Below, piece after piece: positions 1-36,549 of a stretch of DNA of 64,000 bases. This stretch comes from Piscicola geometra. Taxonomy: Eukaryota > Annelida > Clitellata > Hirudinida > Piscicolidae. A program made the translations under genes and the position numbers. The stretch is taken from contig OX030962.1 in assembly GCA_943735955.1 (NCBI GenBank), positions 8,716,962 to 8,780,961 on the forward strand, read 5' to 3'. The notes below the pieces were generated by a model. It was not told the DNA's origin and made no database searches. It saw nothing but the letters and a program-made list of their open reading frames with translations. Every line of letters begins with the position of its first letter. Position 1 is the stretch's first letter.

Positions 1-740
1 ATTACATTTATATATTTTTATTTAAATAATTTTGTCCAAATAACTTATTATATCTTAACCCAAACAAACAAGACTAAGATAATTTTAACTTTTGTAACTT
101 TGAATAAGAATTATTTATAAATGGAAAAATCCCATGCTATAAAGATTATGAATTGTCGATATGAAAAGCAGTAAAAAATGGTAAAACAATAAAATCGAAA
201 CGTCTGCAAAAAAGTGTAAAAAAAGTTTTACTCCCACACCGGTTTTTATGTTCACACTCGTTGAATAATTTATTTTATATGAAAAGATAATGTTTTTTTT
301 CTATACTGTTGTTCTAGTCTTTAAAAAATATTTTTTCAACTTAAGAGATATTATCAATATTTTCGTGTTAATATATTTCTGTCGCTTTCGAAAACAGTTC
401 TACTTTATTTTAATTTTATACTTGGTTTTAATTTTAACAAAATCATTTTTGAAAACCCTTGTATTTAAAAATTCAATTTATCAATGAGCAAATATTACCT
501 TACATCAAACAGTGCAATAATAATTAGGTGAAAAACAACTAATACAACAACCAGCATTTATACAAAACCAAAACAAAATTAAAATATACAAATCAACCAC
601 TACAAAACTTTTAAAGTCAATTAACATCTTCAACATTACAATATCCACCTATCAAACACAAAAACAACAACCATTACCATAAAAATCACTAAAAAACTCC
701 AAAAAAACATTTACGTTAAATACATCAACAATAACACTTC

Positions 741-763
741 AAACAACAACAACAACAACAACA
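741..763 (+). repeat. (AAC)n microsatellite
   Basis: About seven AAC units inside a longer A/C-rich stretch (about 540-760). Confidence 0.8.
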
Positions 764-816
764 GTCTGCACTAGCTTATCTCATCACGGCCATGTAAGCG
801 CCACCTCTGATCCACA

Positions 817-824
817 TGACGTCA
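817..824. promoter_or_regulatory. TGACGTCA palindrome (CRE-like)
   Basis: A perfect cAMP-response-element palindrome inside a GC-richer block (768-855) 1.4 kb upstream of the candidate SOL1 start. Possible promoter or enhancer; a single 8-mer is weak evidence. Confidence 0.25.
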
Positions 825-2260
825 TCAAAACCTTATGAGGTCGCCTAGCCTATGCTAAAAATAGAATATAAAATGAAAATAGGAAAAAAATGAATGTGAT
901 AAAAGTAATGATGATATAAGCATTTTCGAGTGTAATGTGGAAAAACTTGTTAATCGACACTTGAAAAATCATTAATAGTTTTTTATATTTATATAGATGA
1001 TGATCATTTAAATAACTATAATAATTATGATGAGTTTTTAATAAAATAAAAAATCTTTTTCACTTTTTAAGGTATTATAAGTGCTTAAGTTGTAGTGTGT
1101 TGGTGTTTTTTTCAGTATCTGAATTCATTTGAAAAAAAGTTCTGAAACTTTTGCCCACATGATAGTTTTTAAAGAAGATGGAAAGTTTAAGTAACTTGCT
1201 AAAAATAAATTTTACTTGTTTTTTTAACCTTTTTATGAACCTAAAACATTAAGTAGTGACTTACCACAGGTTGTTGGATTATTGGTTTTTTCTCAAACTT
1301 CTTTGATGCTTTTCATTTGTCATGAACCTTCAGAATCATGAAGGCAAGGCGACAATGAAGTCAAAACACTATTAACTTAAAAGTTTTTTTCTTATTTAAA
1401 TTCTTGCTGGGTTTCTAAATGCCTTCATTAATCAGAACAACCACGTAATGGTTGCTTAACTGAACGTCATGAAACTGTTAGACCATTTCAGGCATGCATT
1501 TAAACTTGATGGTTTTAACGCAGTATAAATGTGAAATAAGATAACTCAAGTTAATTTTAGACAAACTATTTATAGTGAAATTTACTTTAAAATGAATAAT
1601 GATTCCTAAAATTCTTTTTTTAAATAAGAGAAATAAATTATTTAAATTTTTCAATTAGTTATAGAAAAAAGATACAAAATAAATTCAGAAGAAAGAAAAT
1701 GTCTTTATTTTTCCTTTCCTTATAGAGTAATTAAGTGACTATGAAGTGATTCTTCATACTTGACCAGATGCTTAAAATGAGAAAAAATGTAGTTATCAAA
1801 AGGTTTTTCTTTTTTTTTCTATCTCTTACTCAATATTATTGAAAATAATTTTAATGTTTTTAAAGCAGTTTTTAATTTAAGTGCATGAAAACGAAAAAAA
1901 TAAAAGTGGCTCAAAAATGGGAATTGGTTTCAATATAACCTGAAGAGCTTAAAAACAGATTGCTTAGATGGCAAAAGTTTAAAAGATTCAAACGATTCAA
2001 ACAGGTCTTACTTTTTAATAGACGAATATGCCTGTTAAGTATCAGTCAGTGTGATGAGGGTCATAAGAAATGTTTTTAATATTATTTTATTTCAAGACTT
2101 TCAAGCAAAATTCACAACGGTCAAAAGTTTAGAATTTTTTTTATTTTAGCCTATAAAACAAGATGATGAAAAAAATGTGTATACGTTATCATTTTTTAAA
2201 ATTAATTTTTGTTCAATTCTATTTAACACTATCATTATCAACCCACAGACGAGTGACATC

Positions 2261-26470
<24,210 letters not shown>

Positions 26471-27402
26471 ATAAATACAAAAAGGTTGATGCGGGATAAT
26501 AAATTTTTGCTAGAAATTTCTTGTGACAAAGGTTAATTGCTGCGGAAACAGCTTAAAAAAGTAGAATATCTGTGGCTAATGGTGGTCTCAATTGTTTTGA
26601 TGCAAATGTGAATACACGCTTGTTTCAGAATCGATAACCAGAAGGTTTGTGTTTTACGGCTGTATTTTTGAAAACGATCGTAAAGCAAGTCGTTAATTAA
26701 GTTTCCTGGAAACCCATTCACTTTCCCAATCCAGACCAAGCCACAAACAATATTCCTGCTTTAATATTCATTTGATGAATTAAATTTCGGTATAACGCTT
26801 TAGGAATTTCTTTATAATTGAATAATAGATAGAGTAAAAAGGCTTTAAAAGACGCATTAAGTGAAATGAAATTTCTCGAACACTATCTAAACTTAATGGA
26901 CTTTTTTTCAAAGAAAAACTTTTTAACAATATTTTTTTCATTTCAAGCAGACAATACATTTACTAATGTATAATTTTGTTATCCAAGTTTTTCACAAGAA
27001 TCGTTTAATTAATAGAAAAATACCTTTTTAAATTGTATACAATATTTTTCACAGACGAGTTTCAAAAAATTATTTTATTTGAAAAATCTTTTTTTCTTGT
27101 AAAGGCAACTTTAGTAAAGCTTCACTCGATTCGCCGAATCATCATTAAAGGACTTATCATTTTTTAAATTATTATTAGTATTATTTTCATAGGTTCGCTT
27201 ACTTTTTTCGCGTGTTGAGAATAATAATTATGCTTTTATTGCCATATTGTAAATATAGAAATAAAAATTCATCATAAAAATCATAGTTTTCATAATCATC
27301 GATATATTCATCATTACCCTTATCTCTATCATCATCTTAATCATTAAACCAACATAACCACCACAACACTTCACCACACAACCACAATGACACACACACA
27401 AG

Positions 27403-27515
27403 CAAGATACAACAATCGCATTCCAGCACATCAACGCAGTCTCTCGCCTCAAGATAGTTCGTTTGTCGTCCCCCTCTATACACTTAACAACCAACGTGGA
27501 CAATATGCTGATTAG
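27403..27515 (+). CDS. Sol1: Candidate alternative last exon B of the SOL1-like gene
   Basis: After CACACAAG the frame that completes the phase-1 codon reads RYNNRIPAHQRSLSPQD, SSFVVPLYTLNNQRGQ and a stop. The block is GC-richer than its surroundings and looks coding. An AATAAA lies downstream at 27700-27705. The acceptor is a CA-rich rather than pyrimidine-rich tract, which weakens it. The function of this tail is unknown. Confidence 0.35.
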
Positions 27516-27699
27516 CTGAAAGTGGTGATTATTTTGGAGAAACCCATAGCGGTTGCTATCTGTAGGACTAATTCGATCGTATTGTGTTTTCTTGGAAGTT
27601 TTTAGGAGAGTTGAAGAAATGTTTATTAGTTTTTTTGGAAGTGATTTTCAGTAAATATGTTTATTCAAGTTTTGACTCTTTTTAACGACTTTTTTCTCG

Positions 27700-27705
27700 A
27701 ATAAA
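27700..27705 (+). promoter_or_regulatory. Poly(A) signal candidate after exon B
   Basis: AATAAA about 185 bases after the stop of candidate last exon B. Such hexamers are frequent in this AT-rich DNA, so it is only supporting evidence. Confidence 0.3.
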
Positions 27706-27762
27706 ATGCAGCTCTAACCATCACCTCGGTCTTAGCTGTGGAAACATAGACCACCAGACGTG

Positions 27763-28381
27763 TTAATGCGGAGCGAGTTCTTCAGGATCTCCCACGTTCT
27801 TCCCATCTGTCCCGTCTAAGCCTCCAAAAGCCCCTGGTGTTTTTGGAGATTTTATTTTGGGATCTCTTAGATGTGGCTTTATTGCATCTTTTGTTTGGAG
27901 TAATATGAGGAACCTAACACATCTGCTGGAATTGAGAGAAGAGGGTTTATCGGTAATTGGAGCAAAAAATGAGGTTGTTTTTAATAAGTATTCTCCAATG
28001 ACTTTTATTTTTAAACTTGATGTAAAGTTGGTAGAGAAGCTCCACATTGGTCCCAATGGTAGTTTCGATTACTTTCCCGGTATGCAGTCAGGTTCTGCAG
28101 ATCTGCTTTATACCACTGCTGATCTCGTTTTCTGTTATCAATCTTTCATTTTTGTCTTTCACTAGCCACTCTAGTCTAGTCTTTCTTGTTAATCTTCTGG
28201 TGATGAAGTACAGATTCTTAATTTTGTTGTAGTGAGCTGCATCTTCCTCTTGCAACCGTCTCAAATTAGTTTTACTCGACTGCTCTGATGCATCGCTTGA
28301 CGCTCTTTTAAGAATTAGAAATGAGCATTTTATATCCAAGAGTCTAATCTTTGAAAAATAATACAATACGCGTAACGACAA
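27763..28381 (-). other. Possible decayed retroelement fragment
   Basis: Two overlapping minus-strand frames with charged, protein-like sequence (LRRLQEEDAAHYNKIKN, RKTRLEWLVKDKNERLITE) in GC-richer DNA. The KDKNERLIT...E pattern is reminiscent of the linker before the reverse transcriptase in CR1-like elements, and a CR1-like remnant lies 2 kb away on the other strand. No diagnostic motif seen. Confidence 0.25.
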
Positions 28382-29119
28382 AATTTTGAGAGTGAAAATG
28401 TGGGAGAAAAGTGCGTCTTATACATGGTGATTTACAGTAATAATTAAACAATAAATTTGGCGTATACTGAGCTTTGTGGCATATGAAACATATTTGAAAA
28501 ATATTGCTAGAATTCTTAGCAGTAATAAATATATATAAAAAGTTCTTGAATGAAACTTTCTATTTGAAGATTATATTAATTGGAAAAATTCATCAAATTG
28601 AATTAATATTCATGTTGAATTAATTATTAGTTTCTATAAACAACATACTTTAAAAGAATTTTTAATTATTATTTAATTTTAGCATTATAGATGCATTCTT
28701 ATCTTTAAAATATCAACTATTTGTAACTTATTTGATATATTTGCAACTATTATACCTCGTTAAAATTTTAAACTTTAAAAACAACTACGCAAAAGCTCAA
28801 ACCGAATGGTGATATAGGAATAAAGATTTGATCCCAAAAATCGATGTTGTCCATCAATGCTCTAAATAAAAATTGTTCAATAAGCCAATATTAGTAGAGC
28901 TGTGTGCGTCTTTTTGTGTTTTTGTGTGCGAGTGAAAGTGTATTTATTGGTTTATGTGTTTATTTTGGTGTTTATACTTCAACCATCAGTTTTATCCTGA
29001 ATCTATAACATCTAAAACAATGTATTAAAAACACTTTCAAAAAAAATATTTGCAGATATATTTACGTACAAAATCGTAGACTAATAAAGACAAATAAAAC
29101 CAACAGAACAGAACCATCC

Positions 29120-29520
29120 AAAGAAGAGGATCGCTTCATCATCCATGTTGGGATCATCATCATCACTATTCTCATCGTCATCGTCATCATCACCACCACC
29201 TTCATCATCACTAATGCTCTTATACGCGTTATTGATGCTCTTACATACTTTTGGCTGTTTCAGTGCCAAGTCGACAACTCCCATGACGTTTTCATCATCT
29301 TCATCTTCATCATCATCATCCCCACCACCACCATCATCATCATTATCATCATTTTCATCAAATTCATCAAAATTATTTTTCTTTTTTTCTCCACTCTCAT
29401 CACAAAAGCCATCATTAAACTTGGACTCTTCTCATCGCTATCATAACCATCATCATCGTTATCATCTTCAACATCTTTTATTTTTGGACTATCGACTGTT
29501 GTTCTATTCATCATCTCTTT
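29120..29520 (+). repeat. TCA/TCATCG simple-sequence region
   Basis: Mostly TCATCATC, TCATCG and CACCACC units. Long open frames exist on both strands (polySer, polyIle, polyMet/Asp) because the repeat has no stops. I do not read these as genes. Confidence 0.85.
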
Positions 29521-30039
29521 TTAACGACTTCAAGGTTCATTTGAAACATTTAGAGAATTTTTATGAGAATTTTGTCTGAAGTGTAATGTGATGTAATTGT
29601 AACTTAAATAATCGATTACTTGGTTTAAGTCATTATTAATAATTTATTTTTTATTTTTACTTGGATATAAACTTTTGAAAGATATTGTGTGTATTTTTTC
29701 AATTACCTGATAAAGAGATAATTATATATTTATTTTAATATTAAATTCTTAGTTGAATTTGAACAAACCTATATTTTCGTGAAAATGAATGAAAAGATAA
29801 AAAGAAGTGGTTTTGAAACAATACATTATTTTATAATATGAATATAACTTTTAATTAAATTGAAATAAAGATTATTTGGAATTTTCTTTAAATAAAATTG
29901 ATAGAATAATAATAATTTTGTTTCAACTGGTTTATGATTGACAAAGTTTGTAAGGTTTCGGAATTAATATTATACATATATGTTTTCAGTTTTAAACATT
30001 GTTAGAGAAATAAATAAGCATGTTAATGTCTCCCTATAA

Positions 30040-30720
30040 GCTAAGGCTCCTCTTGTGTAACCACAGCTTCAACAACTTAATTCAGAAGTTGGCTTTTTTT
30101 CTGCTGTCTTGACACGAAGATTTTTTCGAAAGTATGAAAGCAAGAAAACAGACGCATATTCCAAAAAGACAGGAATGCTCTAAGAATCGCTTCTACATTC
30201 TTAATGACAAAAATGTATGGCATGACTATGACATTGGTCATTAGAACCGTAACACATATCATGTTGTCAAGTCCGCTTCTGGAGTATGGAGCTGCATCTT
30301 GAAATCATTCCAAGAAAAAAAGACAAACTTGCAACAAAAAAAAACGTAGAACCCCAAAACAGATACCAGAGCTAAAGCATCTATCTCATGGAAATCGTCT
30401 AAGATAACTTGAACCAACTTTTAACATACTTTTGGAACGATTGAGAGGTGATGGAAACTTGACATTTTTTGAATGGGAAATATGATGAAGACGTTGTGCC
30501 GATTTTAGACCTTGCCCTGTAAACTACCACCAGACGCTCGAAAAGAATGAAGGAGCTACATGCATGAACGAATCTAAGATTAAATTCATTATCATTGAAT
30601 AAAGTCAACACCTGGAATTCACTTCCAAAGAAAATAGTTAAAGCCTCTAATATAAATAAATACAAGAATCGTCTGGACTCATACAGAATGCCAATAGAGT
30701 ACCATAGGATGCTAAAGGCA
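30040..30720 (+). mobile_element. CR1-like LINE remnant
   Basis: Broken plus-strand reading gives LLEYGAASWNHSKK, PELKHLSHGNRLR, FLNGKYDEDVVPILDLA and NTWNSLPKKIVKASNINKYK. This is the typical end of CR1/jockey-type reverse transcriptase proteins (LEY..W.P, HL.Y..RL, LNGK.D, WNSLP...V.A.S...FK..LD). Several stops and frame changes mark it as a dead copy. The long minus-strand frame over it is a shadow. Confidence 0.8.
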
Positions 30721-31402
30721 AAACAAACTACTATCACTTGATCTGGTTATAGAGGTTTAAGCCGCGACTAGAATCCCCTAAGATATATTGTTAGGACAAT
30801 TTAGAATTAAGACTTCAATTATAATTTATTTAAAAAAAAGCCAATTCACAGAAAAATCAAAAGTATTTGTTAGATATTCTTAAATATAGAAATTTTATGT
30901 GCTTAAATTTCTAGTGGTAACACAAACAGGGTAGAATACTCATCGTTATAGAGGAAAACATAATTAACTTTAGCAAATCATAATCAAATGCATTAACAGA
31001 AATAATTCCTAATTATTGACGATATATTATGATTTTTAGTTGAGCCTCTGGTCAAAATCAAAACGTCTTCCATGCTGAACTTAGATTATATTCAAGGGTA
31101 TATCTTTTTGACTGAAAATATTCTAAATAATGAGAATTTATAGAATTTCAGGAAGGATATTGGAGAAACAACCACTCTATAATACCACAAACACAGCCTA
31201 TTCCATTAACACCTAATCACCACCGTAGTATTTCAAACATGAACCAGAACCGTAGAAACCTAAAAGAAACATTAACCACCCACCCCTCCCCCATAAAGTT
31301 GAAATCCTAAATAAAACTACCCACCCATAAATCCCCCAACACCATCATTACTAACACAACCACTGACACCACCACTATAACCACCACTATCACTACCAGT
31401 GT

Positions 31403-34400
31403 CTAGTTCTTGGAGGGTTGGTGGATGTGGTTCTTGTGGTGTACAGGGTGCTTGTCCTTGCTGGCAACTGGAGTGTCATGGTAGCTCTTCACTGCCTCTG
31501 GCGGAAAAGCGTCTTTCTCCTGGTTTAAAAATGGGTTTAGAAATGTTAACAAGTTTAGACATTTAATTGAGTTTAGACATTTAATTTAGTTTAGACATTT
31601 AATTGAGTTTAGATCTGCGTGGTTTAACTCCCTAAACTAAACTTGGACATTTAATTGAGTTTATACATTTAATTGAGTTTATACATTTAATTGAGTTTAT
31701 ACATTTAATTGAGTTTATACATTTAATTGAGTTTATACATTTAATTGAGTTTATACATTTAATTGAGTTTATACATTTAATTGAGTTTATACATTTAATT
31801 GAGTTTATACATTTAATTGAGTTTATACATTTAATTGAGTTTATACATTTAATTGAGTTTATACATTTAATTGAGTTTATACATTTAATTGAGTTTATAC
31901 ATTTAATTGAGTTTATACATTTAATTGAGTTTATACATTTAATTGAGTTTATACATTTAATTGAGTTTATACATTTAATTGAGTTTATACATTTAATTGA
32001 GTTTATACATTTAATTGAGTTTATACATTTAATTGAGTTTATACATTTAATTGAGTTTATACATTTAATTGAGTTTATACATTTAATTGAGTTTATACAT
32101 TTAATTGAGTTTATACATTTAATTGAGTTTATACATTTAATTGAGTTTATACATTTAATTGAGTTTATACATTTAATTGAGTTTATACATTTAATTGAGT
32201 TTATACATTTAATTGAGTTTATACATTTAATTGAGTTTATACATTTAATTGAGTTTATACATTTAATTGAGTTTATACATTTAATTGAGTTTATACATTT
32301 AATTGAGTTTATACATTTAATTGAGTTTATACATTTAATTGAGTTTATACATTTAATTGAGTTTATACATTTAATTGAGTTTATACATTTAATTGAGTTT
32401 ATACATTTAATTGAGTTTATACATTTAATTGAGTTTATACATTTAATTGAGTTTATACATTTAATTGAGTTTATACATTTAATTGAGTTTATACATTTAA
32501 TTGAGTTTATACATTTAATTGAGTTTATACATTTAATTGAGTTTATACATTTAATTGAGTTTATACATTTAATTGAGTTTATACATTTAATTGAGTTTAT
32601 ACATTTAATTGAGTTTATACATTTAATTGAGTTTATACATTTAATTGAGTTTATACATTTATTTGAGTTTATACATTTAATTGAGTTTATACATTTAATT
32701 GAGTTTATACATTTAATTGAGTTTATACATTTAATTGAGTTTATACATTTAATTGAGTTTATACATTTAATTGAGTTTATACATTTAATTGAGTTTATAC
32801 ATTTAATTGAGTTTATACATTTAATTGAGTTTATACATTTAATTGAGTTTATACATTTAATTGAGTTTATACATTTAATTGAGTTTATACATTTAATTGA
32901 GTTTATACATTTAATTGAGTTTATACATTTAATTGAGTTTATACATTTAATTGAGTTTATACATTTAATTGAGTTTATACATTTAATTGAGTTTATACAT
33001 TTAATTGAGTTTATACATTTAATTGAGTTTATACATTTAATTGAGTTTATACATTTAATTGAGTTTATACATTTAATTGAGTTTATACATTTAATTGAGT
33101 TTATACATTTAATTGAGTTTATACATTTAATTGAGTTTATACATTTAATTGAGTTTATACATTTAATTGAGTTTATACATTTAATTGAGTTTATACATTT
33201 AATTGAGTTTATACATTTAATTGAGTTTATACATTTAATTGAGTTTATACATTTAATTGAGTTTATACATTTATTTGAGTTTATACATTTAATTGAGTTT
33301 ATACATTTAATTGAGTTTATACATTTAATTGAGTTTATACATTTAATTGAGTTTATACATTTAATTGAGTTTATACATTTAATTGAGTTTATACATTTAA
33401 TTGAGTTTATACATTTAATTGAGTTTATACATTTAATTGAGTTTATACATTTAATTGAGTTTATACATTTAATTGAGTTTATACATTTAATTGAGTTTAT
33501 ACATTTAATTGAGTTTATACATTTAATTGAGTTTATACATTTAATTGAGTTTATACATTTAATTGAGTTTATACATTTAATTGAGTTTATACATTTAATT
33601 GAGTTTATACATTTAATTGAGTTTATACATTTAATTGAGTTTAGACTAGAGGTCGGACCGGGTACCCGATCTGACCGGGTACCCGCGGGACTCCCGCGGG
33701 AACGGGAATGAAAATTAATTTCGGGACGGGAAAAGTCGGGAACCGGGAATAGGTTTTCGGGACGGGAACGGGAACGGGAATCAACATTCAAATCGGGAAC
33801 GGGAAAAGACGGGAACGGGAATCAACTTTTAAATCGGGAACGGGAAAAACGGGAATAACAGTTATTGGGATTGGATTCTTTAACAATGATTTTTCAGCAA
33901 ACTTCTAAGTATGGAAATCTTTATTTCATCGATACTCCGTACTTAAAATAAGTATTAAATGCAATGGAAATGTATAACAAAGCCACCATTGCCAATATCA
34001 AAATCTCCAACACTACATGTGAAGTTGTTATGATGAGTCCAAAGATTAGGGAGATTAGAACAAATGGGTGATGATGAAAACTTTTCCGACGAAATCAAAA
34101 TGGTCAGTTATATTATTTTAATTTTATAAATTAATACTTTGAATTTGAATGATTAATTTCCAAATGATTGCTCAGTTGATCATTTCGACAAAAGAAAAGA
34201 TGCTATTGATCTTATTCGTATGACAGCATGTCTGTTGCATCCCCAGTATGAAAGAATAATAGGAAAAAAGTTTGGGATAGAAGAGAAATAAATACCAAGA
34301 CTTTCATTAGAAAAAAATTAATTCTATTTTTTACAGCCAGACCAAGCTGCAGTGCCTTTGAGAAAAAAAACAAATGATGGTTATTTAGACCTATTATGTT

Positions 34401-36325
34401 TGTTTTTATAATCTAAAAATTATAAGAAAATTATTGTACTATCAAATTATACGAATGATTTTATATTTGCAGTTGTAGAGAATAAGAATGTTGTTAAAAA
34501 ACATATTTCTAACATTATTGAAGAATTAGTAATAATGAACAAAGAAAAAAATTCAGAAGAGGATGAATTGAACAAATATTCACAATTACGTCCCAAAAAA
34601 AATTGAAAATTATAAAGATGTTTTATTTTATTGGAGTAAAATGAGCAATTTTAAAATAGTACAAGAAGTAGCCAAAATTTAGTTTAGTGTATCTGCATGT
34701 TATATTCGCTTTGAACAGAATTTTTCAATGTGTGGTCGTTTAACTTCAGACCCAAAATCATCTCATTTGAAAGCTGAAACTCTTAACGGTTTAACCCGTG
34801 TGAAAAGCAATAAAGACTTGATTGAATAACTCAAAAACAATACTTTCATTTCAATAAATATTTAAATTTAAATCATGCTTTTTTATTTCATTAAAAGAAA
34901 TATTCTCTGACTTTCAAATAATAAATTTTAAGAAATTTTAGAACTAGCAAGTTTGGGACCAGTAAAAACGGCAGCGAAAATGAATAAAAAACAAAAAGCT
35001 TTCGGGAACGGGTCGGGACGGGAAAAACAATTTCGGGAACGGGACGGGACGGGAATCAAAATTCTGATGTCCCATCGGGAACGGGACGGGACGGAAAAAA
35101 AAATTCGGGAACGGGACGGGACGGGAATCAAAATTCTGATGTCCCATCGGGAACGGGACGGGACGGGAAAACAAATTTCGGGAACGGGACGGGACCGGGA
35201 ATGAAAAATCGTCCATGTCCGACCTCTAGTTTAGACATTTAATTGAGTTTACAAATTTTAACAAGTTCAGAAATTTTAGTGGTAGTGCTGATGATATAAA
35301 AGTGGGTAGTTTGTGGTGTATAGAGAGAGAAAATGGTTAGAGAGTGGACTACTTTTATTGGTTTTGGAAATAGTGGTGCCTATTGTGGCTTGAATGCTGG
35401 GTATTTTCAAGAAATACATAAGTTAATGAGTGTCTATGACTAGTTAAGTGTATGTTCATGTGGCTTTTATATAATATCTGATTTGCTAAGGATAATTAAA
35501 CATGAAAAGATTGCTATAAGACCTTTATGACAGTATTCCCAACAACAACATCCCTGGAAGCCTTACTTGCAACACTGTGTAATTTCAATTAATGAAACTT
35601 ATTTTAATAAAATTTACTTCAGACAATTGAATTGAATTTAATTACAAAATATTAAATTTTATGAAAAACAGACTCAGTTCCAAACTCTTCCACTTCCTCC
35701 TTGGTCATCTCTGTCTTGTCAGACTGGGAAGTTTTGTGAGTGCGTTGTGTGCGCATGCCACCCACCTTCACTATGAGTTTTTAGGACATTTTGGGGATGA
35801 AGATTATATGATAATTGAACAAGTTGAAGATCTTGGATATTATTTGCAAAAAATTAAATATTTTTAAAGTTTTCTAATGAAATGAAAGTTATTAAAGAAT
35901 TTAATAAAAACTTAGGACAAAGATTAAAGGTGAATATTTAGGTTGGATGTTAAAAGATACAAAAACTGGCTAGAAACTGCATACAAATGCCTTCATGAAG
36001 TTTGATGAATAAAATATATTGAAAAATAGAAATTGGAAAAAAAAATTATGATTTATCCTGATAAACGCTCCTAGTCAAAATCCTCATTTTATTTTGGCAG
36101 TCTCAGAAACCTCAAAGGATGCAATCTCAAAAGGATAAAAAATGCATAGACCCTTTTATGAAGCAAACAATTGCAAATTTAATTGCCATTTAAATGGCTC
36201 AAATAAAATCTTATCAGCTGGCAAGCCATATTGTAACGACATAAATAATAAAATGATTAAAATTAGCTATTCTAACCAGCAGGTGGGTGACCCGCCAACA
36301 ATTTTGGTTTTTCTTCTGTAGACAT
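31403..36325 (-). CDS. DAP: Death-associated protein 1 (DAP), four exons
   Basis: A small, probably disordered protein; in vertebrates DAP is an mTORC1 substrate that restrains autophagy (family knowledge). Minus-strand exons: 36277-36325, 35686-35770, 35523-35553 and 31403-31519, all AG/GT and in phase, giving 93 residues against about 102 in human. Exon 1 reads MSTEEKPKLLAGHPPA and exon 2 KVGGMRTQRTHK, matching the family's GHPPAVK-GGMR signature. Exon 3 reads DVVVGNTVIK. Exon 4 reads KDAFPPEAVKSYHD and DKHPVHHKNHIHQPSKN, the hallmark C-terminus. The exon 2 donor GA|gtttgg is the weakest site; it was chosen because it alone keeps phase with exon 3. The last intron is about 4 kb and contains the 18-bp satellite array and a hAT element. 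Confidence 0.9.
31553..31612. repeat. Outlying variant copies of the 18-bp unit
   Basis: About 3.3 copies of GTTTAGACATTTAATTGA (one with TTTA for TTGA) separated from the main array by about 32 bases of unrelated sequence. They keep the G that is a T in nearly all array copies. Confidence 0.85.
31645..33646. repeat. 18-bp satellite array (unit GTTTATACATTTAATTGA)
   Basis: About 110 head-to-tail copies of GTTTATACATTTAATTGA, almost without variation. Two copies carry the same A-to-T change (at about 32662 and 33274), 612 bp or 34 units apart. At both edges the unit is instead GTTTAGACATTTAATTGA. The array lies in the last DAP intron. It translates without stops as an INSIKC repeat on the minus strand, but nothing indicates that it is coding. 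Confidence 0.97.
33647..35228 (+). mobile_element. hAT-family DNA transposon, degenerate
   Basis: Terminal inverted repeats TAGAGGTCGGAC and GTCCGACCTCTA bound a 1,582-bp element. It is flanked by a perfect 8-bp duplication GTTTAGAC (33639-33646 and 35229-35236), the target-site size of hAT transposons. Inside, on the plus strand near 34630-34830, a broken transposase C-terminus can be read: FYWSKMSNFKIVQEVAK, then SACYIRFEQNFSMCGRLTSD and HLKAETLNGLTRVKSNKD, the hAT dimerisation region. A separate fragment reads LIRMTACLLHPQYERI. Stops and frameshifts make it non-autonomous. Both ends carry dense subterminal GGGACGGGAACGGGAA repeats (33657-33850 and 34999-35206). Confidence 0.9.
34630..34830 (+). 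pseudogene. hAT transposase C-terminal remnant
   Basis: The WSK...QEVAK / ACYIRFEQNFSMCGRL / LKAETLNGLTRVKSNKD pattern matches the conserved end of hAT transposases (W..YP.LA.LA, S..ER.FS..G, RL.PE....L..LK.N). An internal TAG after VAKI and upstream frameshifts show it is dead. Confidence 0.8.
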
Positions 36326-36549
36326 TCTTATTTTGCAAAATAATTCACGCTTTGGCCACGTTCGATATTTCTCAATAACTGTTTCCTATCTTTCAAGACT
36401 AAGTTTTATACTTTTTTATATTTTTTTTAATTGAACACACAAATTAAAAACTTTGAAAAACTATTTTATTATTAAGTTTTAAATGTTAAATTACTTTGTA
36501 TGTTATCTATGCTTTTATCATCGCACAAAAAATCCCTAATAAGTTTGAA
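36326..36549. promoter_or_regulatory. Divergent DAP/LSM2 intergenic region
   Basis: 224 bases separate the DAP start codon (minus strand) from the LSM2 start codon (plus strand). Both transcription starts must lie in or near it, so it likely acts as a bidirectional promoter. I see no convincing TATA box. Compact head-to-head pairs of broadly expressed genes are common in animals. Confidence 0.55.

Larger units (their letters stand above)
1..2260. other. Upstream region without recognised gene
   Basis: AT-rich sequence with the A/C-rich stretch and the CRE-containing GC block noted separately. No exon recognised. Confidence 0.5.

Noticed and set aside
28088..28381. Minus-strand gene of 97 codons
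   Set aside because: No domain or splice partners; at most a decayed retroelement, listed at low confidence.
29041..29400. Membrane-helix exon for SOL1 (polyIle frame after TTTGCAG)
   Set aside because: The hydrophobic frame is the TCA repeat read as ATC. The phase needed after CUB4 instead gives a stop after nine codons.
30399..30737. 112-codon minus-strand gene
   Set aside because: Antisense of the CR1-like remnant on the plus strand.
31553..33646. CRISPR-like array
   Set aside because: Units are contiguous with no spacers and the DNA is clearly eukaryotic.
31632..33791. 719-codon open frame of INSIKC repeats
   Set aside because: It is the 18-bp satellite read in a frame without stops, fused to the transposon end. 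The unit length is a multiple of three, so the frame stays open by default.
34928..35216. Arg/Ser/Pro-rich small proteins
   Set aside because: Translations of the subterminal G-rich repeats of the hAT element.
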